NCBI RefSeq assembly: GCF_004353225.1
Contig: NZ_CP037934.1
Location: 3,224,001 to 3,288,000 of the forward strand
Source of the DNA: Marinobacter sp. JH2
Lineage (GTDB): Bacteria > Pseudomonadota > Gammaproteobacteria > Pseudomonadales > Oleiphilaceae
Length of the DNA: 64,000 bases
Direction: 5' to 3'
Positions within the stretch are counted from its first letter, which is position 1. Each line of letters begins with the position of its first letter. The notes beneath the pieces are model-generated. The model did no database searches. It saw nothing but the letters and a program-made list of their open reading frames with translations, and was not told the origin of the DNA. Shown here piece after piece: positions 42,863 to 53,228 of this stretch. A program made the translations under genes and the position numbers.

Positions 42863-43582
42863 ATGGGTGTTGTACGAAAAATACTGGCATGGTTGTCGGT
42901 TGCCGTTATCTGCTTATTGTCATTGGTGCTGTATCTGGCACGTCCTTTTAACCCGGACAACAATCGCTTGTTAGCCGGGTTTATTGCTCGCTTTTGTCGG
43001 CGTGTGCTGGGTATGGAGCGTCCTTTGTATGGCGCCGAGAACATGCCACAAGACCGGCCCACCGTGATTGTGGCAAACCATCAGGAAAACGACGATCTGA
43101 TGGTGGTGGGTGATCTGCTGCCGCCTCGGACCGTTGCCGTGGGCAAATCCGATCTATTGTGGATTCCGTTCTTTGGCCAGGTCTTTTGGTTGGGTGACAA
43201 CATCATTCTTAACCGACGCCAGTCTCATAAAGCCGTGGCCATCATGAAAGCCACCAGCGATGCCATTAACAAAGACCGCAAAAGCATCTGGGTGTTTGCT
43301 GAAGGCACCCGCAGCCGGGGTCAAGGGCTAGGACGCTTTAAAAAAGGCGCGTTCCACATGGCCATTGCTGCGGGTGCGCCGATCACCATGGTGTGTGTGG
43401 CCAACTACCACGGTAAAACCGAGGGCGTATTGGGCCGCCGTGGATCCGTGCCGGTACGCATACTTCCGCCGATCGAAACCGCCGGTTTGACTAACGCTGA
43501 TGTCACCGAGCTGATGGAGCGTTGCCATAAGCAAATGGCAGAGGCGGTAAGCGAGTTGTCAGGTACATCCGGAACTGCTTGA
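42863..43582 (+). CDS. plsC: 1-acylglycerol-3-phosphate acyltransferase (PlsC family)
   Basis: A 239-residue membrane-bound acyltransferase that adds an acyl chain in phospholipid synthesis. An N-terminal helix (about 7-28) precedes the HX4D motif 'ANHQENDDLM', the glycerol-phosphate motif 'FAEGTRSRGQGLGRFKKG' and a 'GAPITMVCVAN' stretch. It follows the sortase terminator, so it has its own promoter and need not be related to the sortase. Other PlsC paralogs are likely elsewhere. Confidence 0.9.
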   Translation: MGVVRKILAWLSVAVICLLSLVLYLARPFNPDNNRLLAGFIARFCRRVLGMERPLYGAENMPQDRPTVIVANHQENDDLMVVGDLLPPRTVAVGKSDLLWIPFFGQVFWLGDNIILNRRQSHKAVAIMKATSDAINKDRKSIWVFAEGTRSRGQGLGRFKKGAFHMAIAAGAPITMVCVANYHGKTEGVLGRRGSVPVRILPPIETAGLTNADVTELMERCHKQMAEAVSELSGTSGTA

Positions 43583-43643
43583 ACCGCCTCAATAAACAGG
43601 GCAGTCTTTGGCACATACGACTAAACGACAGGAGAACCGATAG

Positions 43644-43886
43644 ATGAGTCTGATCTGGTTTCTGATTATTGGCGGTCTTGCTGGCTGGCTAGCCGGCCTG
43701 ATTATGAAAGGTAAAGGCTTTGGTGTGCTGGCGAATATTGGTATCGGTATTGTGGGGTCTGTGATCGGTGGGGTGGTTTTCGGCCTGCTGGGGCTTGCGG
43801 TAAAAAGCATGGTCGGAGAGCTGGTAACAGCAACGGCTGGTGCGGTACTGCTACTTGCTGTCGTCAACAAGATAAAGCAGGGCTGA
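43644..43886 (+). CDS. GlsB/YeaQ/YmgE-family small membrane protein
   Basis: An 80-residue protein made of three membrane helices joined by short glycine-rich loops ('GGLAGWLAGLIMKGKGFGVLANIGIGIVG', in parts). The family, annotated as transglycosylase-associated or stress-response membrane proteins, has no defined biochemical role and is often stress-induced. AGGAGAACCGATAG precedes the ATG. It lies 2 bases before the MAPEG gene, so the pair is probably one unit. Confidence 0.85.
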   Translation: MSLIWFLIIGGLAGWLAGLIMKGKGFGVLANIGIGIVGSVIGGVVFGLLGLAVKSMVGELVTATAGAVLLLAVVNKIKQG

Positions 43887-43887
43887 C

Positions 43888-44289
43888 ATGATCATACCCG
43901 TTACGGCTGTCTTTGCTTCGGTCATAGGCATTTTGTTGTTGGTTCTGTCCGTGCTGGCGGTCAGATTCCGCTTGAAGTATCAGATTGGCATGGGGGTAAA
44001 CGACGACCCCGTGTTTCAGGCCACCGTAAGAGCCCACGCCAATCTGGTGGAGTACGCTCCGGTTGGATTGATCATGCTGGCCATTGCCGAATTGAACGGC
44101 GTGTCATCAACGTTGATCTACTGGACTGGAATGGCGTTGGTGGTAGGGCGAATCTTGCATGCCTTTGGCATGATAAAAGGTAAGGGCAGAACTCATGCGG
44201 CACGGGTGCTTGGTATGGTGCTGACCTGGTTGTCGATTCTTATCGCAGCGATTTTGCTGTTGTGGAATGTGGGCGCGGTCTACGGTTAA
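43888..44289 (+). CDS. MAPEG-family membrane protein
   Basis: A 133-residue protein with four membrane helices and the MAPEG core 'NDDPVFQATVRAHANLVEYAPVGLIML' (in parts). The eukaryotic members are glutathione-dependent enzymes of eicosanoid and glutathione metabolism; bacterial members are of uncertain function. It starts 2 bases after the preceding small gene, and a good terminator follows at 44305. Confidence 0.85.
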   Translation: MIIPVTAVFASVIGILLLVLSVLAVRFRLKYQIGMGVNDDPVFQATVRAHANLVEYAPVGLIMLAIAELNGVSSTLIYWTGMALVVGRILHAFGMIKGKGRTHAARVLGMVLTWLSILIAAILLLWNVGAVYG

Positions 44290-44304
44290 AACTGACTGAA
44301 ATGA

Positions 44305-44335
44305 ACAACGGGGCCTCTGTCAGGCCCCGTTGTTG
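44305..44335 (+). terminator. Intrinsic terminator
   Basis: A stem of 12-13 bp, ACAACGGGGCCT/AGGCCCCGTTGT, with a 5-base loop (CTGTC), followed by TGTTCGT. The T-run is imperfect. It lies after the MAPEG gene and before the convergent OmpA-domain gene. Confidence 0.75.
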
Positions 44336-44360
44336 TTCGTGGGATGGTCGATTTCAGGTC

Positions 44361-44801
44361 TCAAAGTGCTTGAGCGATGTCCATCGACAGGTATTCCAAT
44401 TCAACCCTGCGATTGGCAGCGCGGTCCTCGGGCCTTGCCAGAGGCCGGTCAGATCCCCAAGTTGCCATGATCATGGCTGACGGGGAAACCCCTTCCTGCG
44501 TTAGCAATCTCGCCACTGAATGAGCTCTCAATCGGGCCAGAAACTGATTGTAGTCGCCGGAGCCGAAGTTGTCAGAATGGCCGTGGATTTTGACCCGCGA
44601 GCCTGGGTGGCGCTTCAAATACGTTGCGTGCTGTTTGAGAATCTCGGTATCTGCCTCATCCAGCGTGTGCTTGTTAAAACCGTAGTGAAAGCGAGTGCGG
44701 TGAGGGCGACTTGCCTCCTGACACTGCTGGGCTGCGTTAAGTCCGGAAAGCAGCGCGGCTTGAGCCAGCATTTCAGGGTTGTCTAAAACGAGAGTCGTCA
44801 T
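44361..44801 (-). CDS. OmpA-domain protein without an obvious signal peptide
   Basis: The 146-residue protein is mostly an OmpA-like peptidoglycan-binding domain: 'YGFNKHTLDEADTEILKQHA', 'VKIHGHSDNFGSGDYNQFLARLRAHSVARLL' (in parts) and 'GSDRPLARPEDRAANRRVELE'. The N-terminal ~40 residues are neither a signal peptide nor a membrane helix, which is unusual for a domain that should face the periplasm. The ATG at 44801 has AAGGA upstream; longer forms would need a TTG. A perfect inverted repeat lies 37 bases upstream. Confidence 0.8.
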   Translation of the reverse strand: MTTLVLDNPEMLAQAALLSGLNAAQQCQEASRPHRTRFHYGFNKHTLDEADTEILKQHATYLKRHPGSRVKIHGHSDNFGSGDYNQFLARLRAHSVARLLTQEGVSPSAMIMATWGSDRPLARPEDRAANRRVELEYLSMDIAQAL

Positions 44802-44837
44802 CTGCAGTATCCTTGCAATCAAAGTCAGGTTCTTTTT

Positions 44838-44875
44838 GTTATTGCTCAGGTACTATTTAGTTATAGAGCAATAAC
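44838..44875. repeat. Perfect 10-bp inverted repeat upstream of the OmpA-domain gene
   Basis: GTTATTGCTC and GAGCAATAAC, separated by 18 bases. The site lies in the 230-base divergent gap, close to the OmpA-domain gene. It is long enough and exact enough to be an operator or regulatory hairpin. Confidence 0.5.
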
Positions 44876-45031
44876 AGCAATTGGCGAATAGTCGATACAA
44901 GATCCGCGGGTACGGCTACCCATTGAAGAGTGCTTGTATGACCGCCTGATGACATTACACCGCGAAAATAAGGCACCGCTGTGGTAAAAAGCAGCCTATC
45001 AAGGACCGATTGTGATGAATAGTGACCGCCT

Positions 45032-46483
45032 ATGTTGATTATCCCTGCCGAGAATGCCGTTAACTGGAAACGCCCGCCTTGGGTAACGCTGAGCCTGATC
45101 ATGGCCTGCTTGCTGGTGTTTCTTTTCTATCAGGGCGGCGATGACCAGAAACTAGAATACGCACTCGAGCAGTACATCGATAGCGGACTACTTCAACTTG
45201 AAGCTCCGGCTTATGAGGACTATCTGCAACGGGCAATTCGCTTCGAGGGCGATCAGCAAAGCGTGCTGGAATTGCAGGAGTTTCAACAGCTGCGGGAGCA
45301 GGATAACGAACTCTGGCAAGCCGTTACCCTGCTAATGGACCGGGAGTATTACCAATACCTGCAAGACAACACCGACATTATTTGGGCTCCAACAGAACGT
45401 TGGTTATGGCTGGAGCAGCGTACGGCGATAGAAGACCAGTGGATCAGTCAGATGAGTGCGTTTCAGCTGGGTTTGGTGCCCGCCGAGTTGTCGCTTTATA
45501 CCCTCATCAGCTACCAGTTTCTGCACGGCGGATGGGGCCACATCATTGGTAACTTGGTGTTCCTGTTCTTGCTGGGGTTCACGGTAGAAAGAGCCTTGGG
45601 GCCGGGGCGGTTTCTGGTGGCGTATCTGGTGTGTGGTGCGCTGTCGGGCTTGGTGTTTACCGCGTTTTCCGCCGGCAGCCAGATACCGCTGGTTGGCGCA
45701 TCGGGTTCCATCTCCGGATTGATGGGCATGTACGTGGCCATTTACGGCCTGCAAAAAATTCGGTTTTTCTATTTCCTCGGCGTCTATTTCAACTACTTCC
45801 GGGCCCCCGCCATTGCAATGTTGCCGGTGTGGCTTGGCAAAGAAGTTTACGATTACTGGTTTGCGGGTGCCACCGGTGTTGCGTACATGGCTCACGCAGG
45901 CGGGTTGGTGGCCGGTGCCGGTTTGGTTTGGCTGCTGGGCAAAAGCTGGCTGCAGGTGAAAGAAGAATTCTACGAGCCAGAGCCCGATGAACAGGATGCC
46001 CGTTTTACCGCTGGCTACGCGCAGGCGATGGCGAGCCTTGGCCGCATGGAATTTGATCAGGCCAGGCGCCAGTTCGAGGCGCTTAGAGAGCATTACCCTG
46101 AACGCTCGGTTTTGCTAGAACATCTTTATCAGCTCGCCAAACTTAGGCCAGATCTTCCGGCGTTTCGGGATCGAACCACCGAGTTGATGTCGGATGCACT
46201 GGCTCGCCGCCAACCCGAACAGCTGGTGTCGGTTTGGCAGGAATATCTCAGCAAGGGTGAAGCACATCATCCTTTGGCCGGAGAAGACCACAATCGGGTA
46301 TTGTTTGCCAGCCTGAAGAACAATGACCTGAAGGCGGCTGAGAAAGCGTTTGAGCGAATGCGCACGCGGGCTGAGCCTGAAACGGTCTACGAGGCCTGCC
46401 AGCTGTTGGTCAGTGAGTTTGATAAGTTACAAATGGGGCCGAAAGCCCGACACTACCGTCAACTGCTTCAGGGCCTGAGCTAA
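45032..46483 (+). CDS. Rhomboid-family intramembrane protease with C-terminal helical repeats
   Basis: The 483-residue protein has an N-terminal helix, an acidic lumenal loop (about 40-150) and a rhomboid core with 'YQFLHGGWGHIIGNLVFLFLLG', the serine motif 'VGASGSISGLMG' (serine near residue 225) and the catalytic histidine in 'MAHAGG' (near 288). After about residue 320 come cytoplasmic-looking helices ('YAQAMASLGRMEFDQARRQFEAL') that resemble TPRs. The large first loop and TPR tail distinguish it from GlpG; the tail may recruit partners. It is convergent with the B-box protein gene. Confidence 0.88.
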   Translation: MLIIPAENAVNWKRPPWVTLSLIMACLLVFLFYQGGDDQKLEYALEQYIDSGLLQLEAPAYEDYLQRAIRFEGDQQSVLELQEFQQLREQDNELWQAVTLLMDREYYQYLQDNTDIIWAPTERWLWLEQRTAIEDQWISQMSAFQLGLVPAELSLYTLISYQFLHGGWGHIIGNLVFLFLLGFTVERALGPGRFLVAYLVCGALSGLVFTAFSAGSQIPLVGASGSISGLMGMYVAIYGLQKIRFFYFLGVYFNYFRAPAIAMLPVWLGKEVYDYWFAGATGVAYMAHAGGLVAGAGLVWLLGKSWLQVKEEFYEPEPDEQDARFTAGYAQAMASLGRMEFDQARRQFEALREHYPERSVLLEHLYQLAKLRPDLPAFRDRTTELMSDALARRQPEQLVSVWQEYLSKGEAHHPLAGEDHNRVLFASLKNNDLKAAEKAFERMRTRAEPETVYEACQLLVSEFDKLQMGPKARHYRQLLQGLS

Positions 46484-46507
46484 GCGTCAGGCTCTTCTTT
46501 CGCAGGC

Positions 46508-47962
46508 TTATTCAGCGATTTGAAAGCTGGCTTTCGGGCCTTTCAGCGGCTCTCGGTTTTGCGCCTGTTCTAACCAGACATCGATGTGCTTGTGGGTCGG
46601 GTGGCCGCTGCAGCGTTTTTGTACATAGCTGAGGAACGCACTCGCCTTTTCCCATTGTTGTAGGCCGTTCGCCAACACTTGTGCCGCCAACAGGTAAGCC
46701 GGTGCCAATTGCTCGCTGTCCGGAAACCGTTTGTGGAAGTCTTGCAGTAGTCGAAGCGCGGGCTTGAAATGCTGCCGGTGGTACAAGGCCGTCGCGCAGG
46801 CCAACGCCAGATCGGCATCGTCTATCTGAAAGTTCGGCTCCAGTGTTTGCAACGTTCGGATTAGCTCGTTCAGTCCGTCACCGTCATTACGGTCGGCGAG
46901 CCAGGTCATCAACCGCGGATGATACCGGTACAACTCGGACACATCGTTGCGAGCGGTGAGCATTTGGTACAGCTGCCCCAGCCGGTTTGGGTCATTCCGG
47001 TCTTTCTTGAGCGCTTCCTTGAGAATCGCCTGAACGCGATCGTAGTTGCCGTCTTTCAGGTTCATATCCAGATCCGCATCCAGTCGGCTGGACCGGTCCC
47101 TATGCTGATGGCCGGCCAGATCGTCTTCATCCTGGATGTCCGAAGCAAAGCCCAGCTCTTCCTGATACTGGAACAGCAGGTAACCCAGCATGTGGAAAAG
47201 AATCAGCGTGAACGTACTGTTTAAAAAGCCTGCCAAAGGCTGCGCAACCCACAAGGGAAAGTGAGTAACCGCAAAATCCTGAGCGGCACCCGAGGCCAGG
47301 GTCAGCAGGATCAAATACCCATACAGCAAGAAATAAGGCGTACCGATACGGGAGATAAGCACCGCCAGATTGAGCGGGTTCACCGCTGCGCCAACCGAGC
47401 GTTCCATGGCCAGAACCATGATGCTGGCGGGTAACCCCAGGACCACAAACGCGATGGCCAGCATCATTAAAATAGAGCCGCCGAGCATGGCAGCGGCGGC
47501 CACCAAGGCACCCATCAATACAAAAACCAGCAACTGCAGAAGCACGATGTTGAAACCACTGCCTGAAAACGCTTCAGACACCGGGGGTGGCTTCAAATGC
47601 CCTTCGGCCGTTCGATTGATGACCGCGTAGGTGTACTTGAACAGAGCCAGTGCCAAAACCACCCAAATGATCAATCCGATTAGGTTGGCTGGTGCAACGA
47701 CCGGCACCAGCGTGCAGATGGCAATAACGATCAGTGGGTCGCTATGGAACGGGTATCGGAAGAAGGCACCAATTCTTTGCCAGAAGGGCACGACTTCCGT
47801 GGCGGCCCCCAGGTAGCGCATAGCCTTACTGCATTTCGGGCACAGGCCTTGGCGCTGGCGCGTATCGGCATCGGGCATGCAGCGGCTGCAATAGTGCATC
47901 TGGCACTCGCCGCAGTGCCACTTGGCGGGGTCGCCCGGGTGGTAATGACAATCGTGTTTCAA
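46508..47962 (-). CDS. B-box zinc-finger membrane protein with C-terminal TPR region
   Basis: The 484-residue protein starts with a B-box-like zinc-binding segment with paired cysteines ('CHYHPGDPAKWHCGECQMHYC', 'CPKC') over the first ~45 residues. Five to six membrane helices follow (about 70-275), then a cytoplasmic helical region (about 290-470) with TPR-like patterns ('LYHRQHFKPALRLLQDFHKRFP'). It has no known enzyme motif. It faces the rhomboid gene tail-to-tail with 24 bases between, and both carry TPR tails, so they could be functionally linked. This is inference. Confidence 0.75.
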   Translation of the reverse strand: MKHDCHYHPGDPAKWHCGECQMHYCSRCMPDADTRQRQGLCPKCSKAMRYLGAATEVVPFWQRIGAFFRYPFHSDPLIVIAICTLVPVVAPANLIGLIIWVVLALALFKYTYAVINRTAEGHLKPPPVSEAFSGSGFNIVLLQLLVFVLMGALVAAAAMLGGSILMMLAIAFVVLGLPASIMVLAMERSVGAAVNPLNLAVLISRIGTPYFLLYGYLILLTLASGAAQDFAVTHFPLWVAQPLAGFLNSTFTLILFHMLGYLLFQYQEELGFASDIQDEDDLAGHQHRDRSSRLDADLDMNLKDGNYDRVQAILKEALKKDRNDPNRLGQLYQMLTARNDVSELYRYHPRLMTWLADRNDGDGLNELIRTLQTLEPNFQIDDADLALACATALYHRQHFKPALRLLQDFHKRFPDSEQLAPAYLLAAQVLANGLQQWEKASAFLSYVQKRCSGHPTHKHIDVWLEQAQNREPLKGPKASFQIAE

Positions 47963-47980
47963 GGCAAACGTCCTGGTCCG

Positions 47981-48290
47981 TCAGAAATCAGTGGTAATGA
48001 TGACAGATGTGCTAAAAGCCCGCATCAGCTCTGTTCTCAAATCATTGACCCGCTCCAGTATTGTTTTCGGCGTATCATCTGACGTGTAATCAGTGACTCC
48101 CAGTGACAGGGTAACACCGCCAATTTCTTCAAACGTCATAGCTGCTAGATCCGTGCGGATATTTTCGATAAGGATATCGGTAGTTCGTCCAGTGAATAGC
48201 CCGTCATTCGGCAGAACGCTGGGTTGGCGTACTCAATGTTGTGCCGCTATTGTCGTCGGATGTATGAGTATTTACCGACCAATGGTTGAA
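47981..48290 (-). pseudogene. Decayed PAS-GGDEF remnant
   Basis: On the minus strand two pieces of a signalling protein can be read in different frames. The first (about 48240 down to 48175) is a PAS segment, 'EYANPAFCRMTGYSLDEL', with its preceding part ('TSDDNSG') in another frame around 48270. The second, about 48180 to 47981, reads 'ENIRTDLAAMTFEEIGGVTL' and on to 'SLGVTDY' and 'ILERVN', the C-terminal end of a GGDEF domain, ending in TGA at 47981. The GGEEF active-site part between them is missing. Together they look like a once-larger PAS-GGDEF gene with a deletion and frameshifts. It fills most of the gap between the B-box gene and acnA. Confidence 0.65.
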
Positions 48291-48358
48291 GTCTGAGTTT
48301 TCGATGCGATAGTTAAGGATAAAGACAAAATCGAGAGCGTAATTAGAGGAGGCAACGC

Positions 48359-51127
<2,769 letters not shown>

Positions 51128-51135
51128 CACTGAAT

Positions 51136-51160
51136 CGAAGCAGGTAACTCGCCTGCTTCG
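51136..51160. terminator. Bidirectional hairpin between convergent acnA and kinase genes
   Basis: A perfect 9-bp stem CGAAGCAGG/CCTGCTTCG with a 7-base loop, ending 2 bases before the kinase stop. No long T-run follows in either direction, so it may be a weak terminator or act with Rho. Confidence 0.5.
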
Positions 51161-51161
51161 G

Positions 51162-53228
51162 TTACTCGTTATCGGCCGACCCCTGAATTGGCACCGAAAG
51201 CCAGAACAGGGCGCCGGCTTCTTCCTCCGACTCATATCCGATCTCGCCCCCCATCGCATTCATGAGCTGCTTGGTGATCGCAAGGCCCAGACCTGTGCCT
51301 TCCTTCGCACGGGCTGATGAGCCGTCTGCCTGGGCAAACTTCTCGAAAATACGGTTTCGAAAGCTTTCGGGAACGCCAGAACCTTTGTCTGAAACTTCAA
51401 CCACGGCCTTATCCCCTGCTCGGCGGATTTCGATTGTGACCGCCTCGTGGGCGGGCGAGAACTTTACGGCATTGGATAGCAAATTGGCGACGGCCTGTTG
51501 AAGGCGTTGTGGATCTATGTTTGCTTCAAGGCCTGGGGAAGTTTCTTTCAGACGTAACTGAACGTGTTTCTGATTTGCGTACGACTGAATGTGTTCGACG
51601 GCCGTTGAGACGACCTTAGTGATGGGATGTTGCTCCATAACCAACAACATATTTCCACTGATCAGCTTTTCGATATCCAGCAGGTCGTCGATGAGCGCCC
51701 GGAGCTGATCAGCGTTACGGTGGGTGATGTTCAGCATTTGCCGGGTTTTTTCAGAGATGTCCCCCGTGACACCCCCAAGAATCAAGCCTAAAGAACCCGC
51801 AATAGACGTGAGTGGCGTGCGCAGCTCGTGACTCACGGTGGATACGAACTGATTTTTCATTTCTTCGTTTTTCCGCCGTTCATCGATATCGACGAGATAG
51901 CCGTGCCATAAGATACTGCCTTCGGGTAGTTTCTCCGGGTTGGCTTTACCCTCAACCCAGCGCCAGCGGCCTTCTTCCGACACCATAATGCGATATTGCG
52001 CTTCCCAAGGCTCCAGAGAAGCGGCAGATTGTTCGATGGATTCGGCTACCCGGGGAAGATCGTCCGGATGTATGCGCTCAAAGGCCGGAGTTGCATCTTC
52101 AAGAACGTCGTCAGCCGATAAGCCGAAGAGAGCTTCAATACCTTCGCTGGTATAGGGGAAGCTGGCATGGCGATCGGGCCACAGCCGGTACTGGTACAGC
52201 ATGCCCGGGGCGTTGGAGACCAGCTTATCGAGCGTCTCGGCCTGTTCTTGTTGCTGGATAATGTCCGCAACCCAGCGGGCTAGCAGACTGACGAAGGTTT
52301 TTTCTGTTTCCGAAAAGCCCGGTAGCCGAGGTGCGGTTGACGAAAAGTTCAGAGTGCCCACGGCCTCGCCGTTAACCCATATGGGAGCAGCTAAATAGCT
52401 TTCCAATCCGAACATTTTGTAACAGGGCAAGTCACGATAGGGCGACTTTGCCATGTGATCGATGGCTAATACATCGGGCTGATTCATTAAAATGGCGCAG
52501 TAGGTTTGTGCCAGGGGCAACGTCAAACCGTTTTCCAGTGAGGGTGCTTGCCGCTCGTGGTGCCAAAGTATGGTGTAAGCTTCGCCTTCGATTTTGCTGA
52601 CGATGGCGGTATCGATATTCAGATACTGGCAGGCGATGGCCAAGGCGCGCTCAATGCGATTGCCAATTTTGCCACTCGTATCCAGGGCGATGTCATTGAG
52701 GATGTTAAGAGCGCGAGTTCGATCCGCGTAGTAGCTGTTGAGTTCCTGATACCGGAACTCCCGCTCGATGATATCCGCGAAGTCTCGTAACGCTTGCTGT
52801 TCCTCTTCGGAAAAGGTCCGTGGCCGGCGGTCAATCAGGCACAAGGTACCCAAGCGGTAACCTTCAAGGTCGGTTAAGGGTGCTCCAGCGTAGAAGCGTA
52901 TGTCGGGTGGGCCGGTGACCAAGGGGTTGTCGGCGAAGCGTTCATCGGTGAGGGCGTTTTCCACGACAAAAAGGTTGCTGCCGAGGATGGCATGGCCACA
53001 GAATGAAACGTTTCTTGCAGTTTCCCTCGCATCCAGGCCATAACAGGATTTGAACCATTGCCGGTCTGAATCAATCAGAGAAACCAAACATATCGGCACG
53101 TCGAATAGCTCTGCGGCGAGGCGGGTAACCCGATCAAAACGCTCCTCGGGCAGCGTGTCCAGTAATTGGGTCGTGCGAAGCGCAGCGAGCCGACTGGCTT
53201 CGTTGGTTGGGAAGTCAGGCGTTTTCAT
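51162..53228 (-). CDS. GAF-GAF-PAS sensor histidine kinase
   Basis: The 688-residue kinase has two GAF domains (about 20-160 and 180-330), a PAS domain (about 345-455; 'WRWVEGKANPEKLPEG'), HisKA ('VSTVSHELRTPLTSI', histidine near 466) and an HATPase domain ('NLLSNAVKFSP', 'GTGLGLAITKQLM'). There is no membrane segment or receiver domain, so it is probably a soluble sensor. ATG 53228 has AAGGA 7 bases upstream and sits inside the stop of the next kinase gene (14-base overlap). Its signals are unknown. Confidence 0.88.
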   Translation of the reverse strand: MKTPDFPTNEASRLAALRTTQLLDTLPEERFDRVTRLAAELFDVPICLVSLIDSDRQWFKSCYGLDARETARNVSFCGHAILGSNLFVVENALTDERFADNPLVTGPPDIRFYAGAPLTDLEGYRLGTLCLIDRRPRTFSEEEQQALRDFADIIEREFRYQELNSYYADRTRALNILNDIALDTSGKIGNRIERALAIACQYLNIDTAIVSKIEGEAYTILWHHERQAPSLENGLTLPLAQTYCAILMNQPDVLAIDHMAKSPYRDLPCYKMFGLESYLAAPIWVNGEAVGTLNFSSTAPRLPGFSETEKTFVSLLARWVADIIQQQEQAETLDKLVSNAPGMLYQYRLWPDRHASFPYTSEGIEALFGLSADDVLEDATPAFERIHPDDLPRVAESIEQSAASLEPWEAQYRIMVSEEGRWRWVEGKANPEKLPEGSILWHGYLVDIDERRKNEEMKNQFVSTVSHELRTPLTSIAGSLGLILGGVTGDISEKTRQMLNITHRNADQLRALIDDLLDIEKLISGNMLLVMEQHPITKVVSTAVEHIQSYANQKHVQLRLKETSPGLEANIDPQRLQQAVANLLSNAVKFSPAHEAVTIEIRRAGDKAVVEVSDKGSGVPESFRNRIFEKFAQADGSSARAKEGTGLGLAITKQLMNAMGGEIGYESEEEAGALFWLSVPIQGSADNE

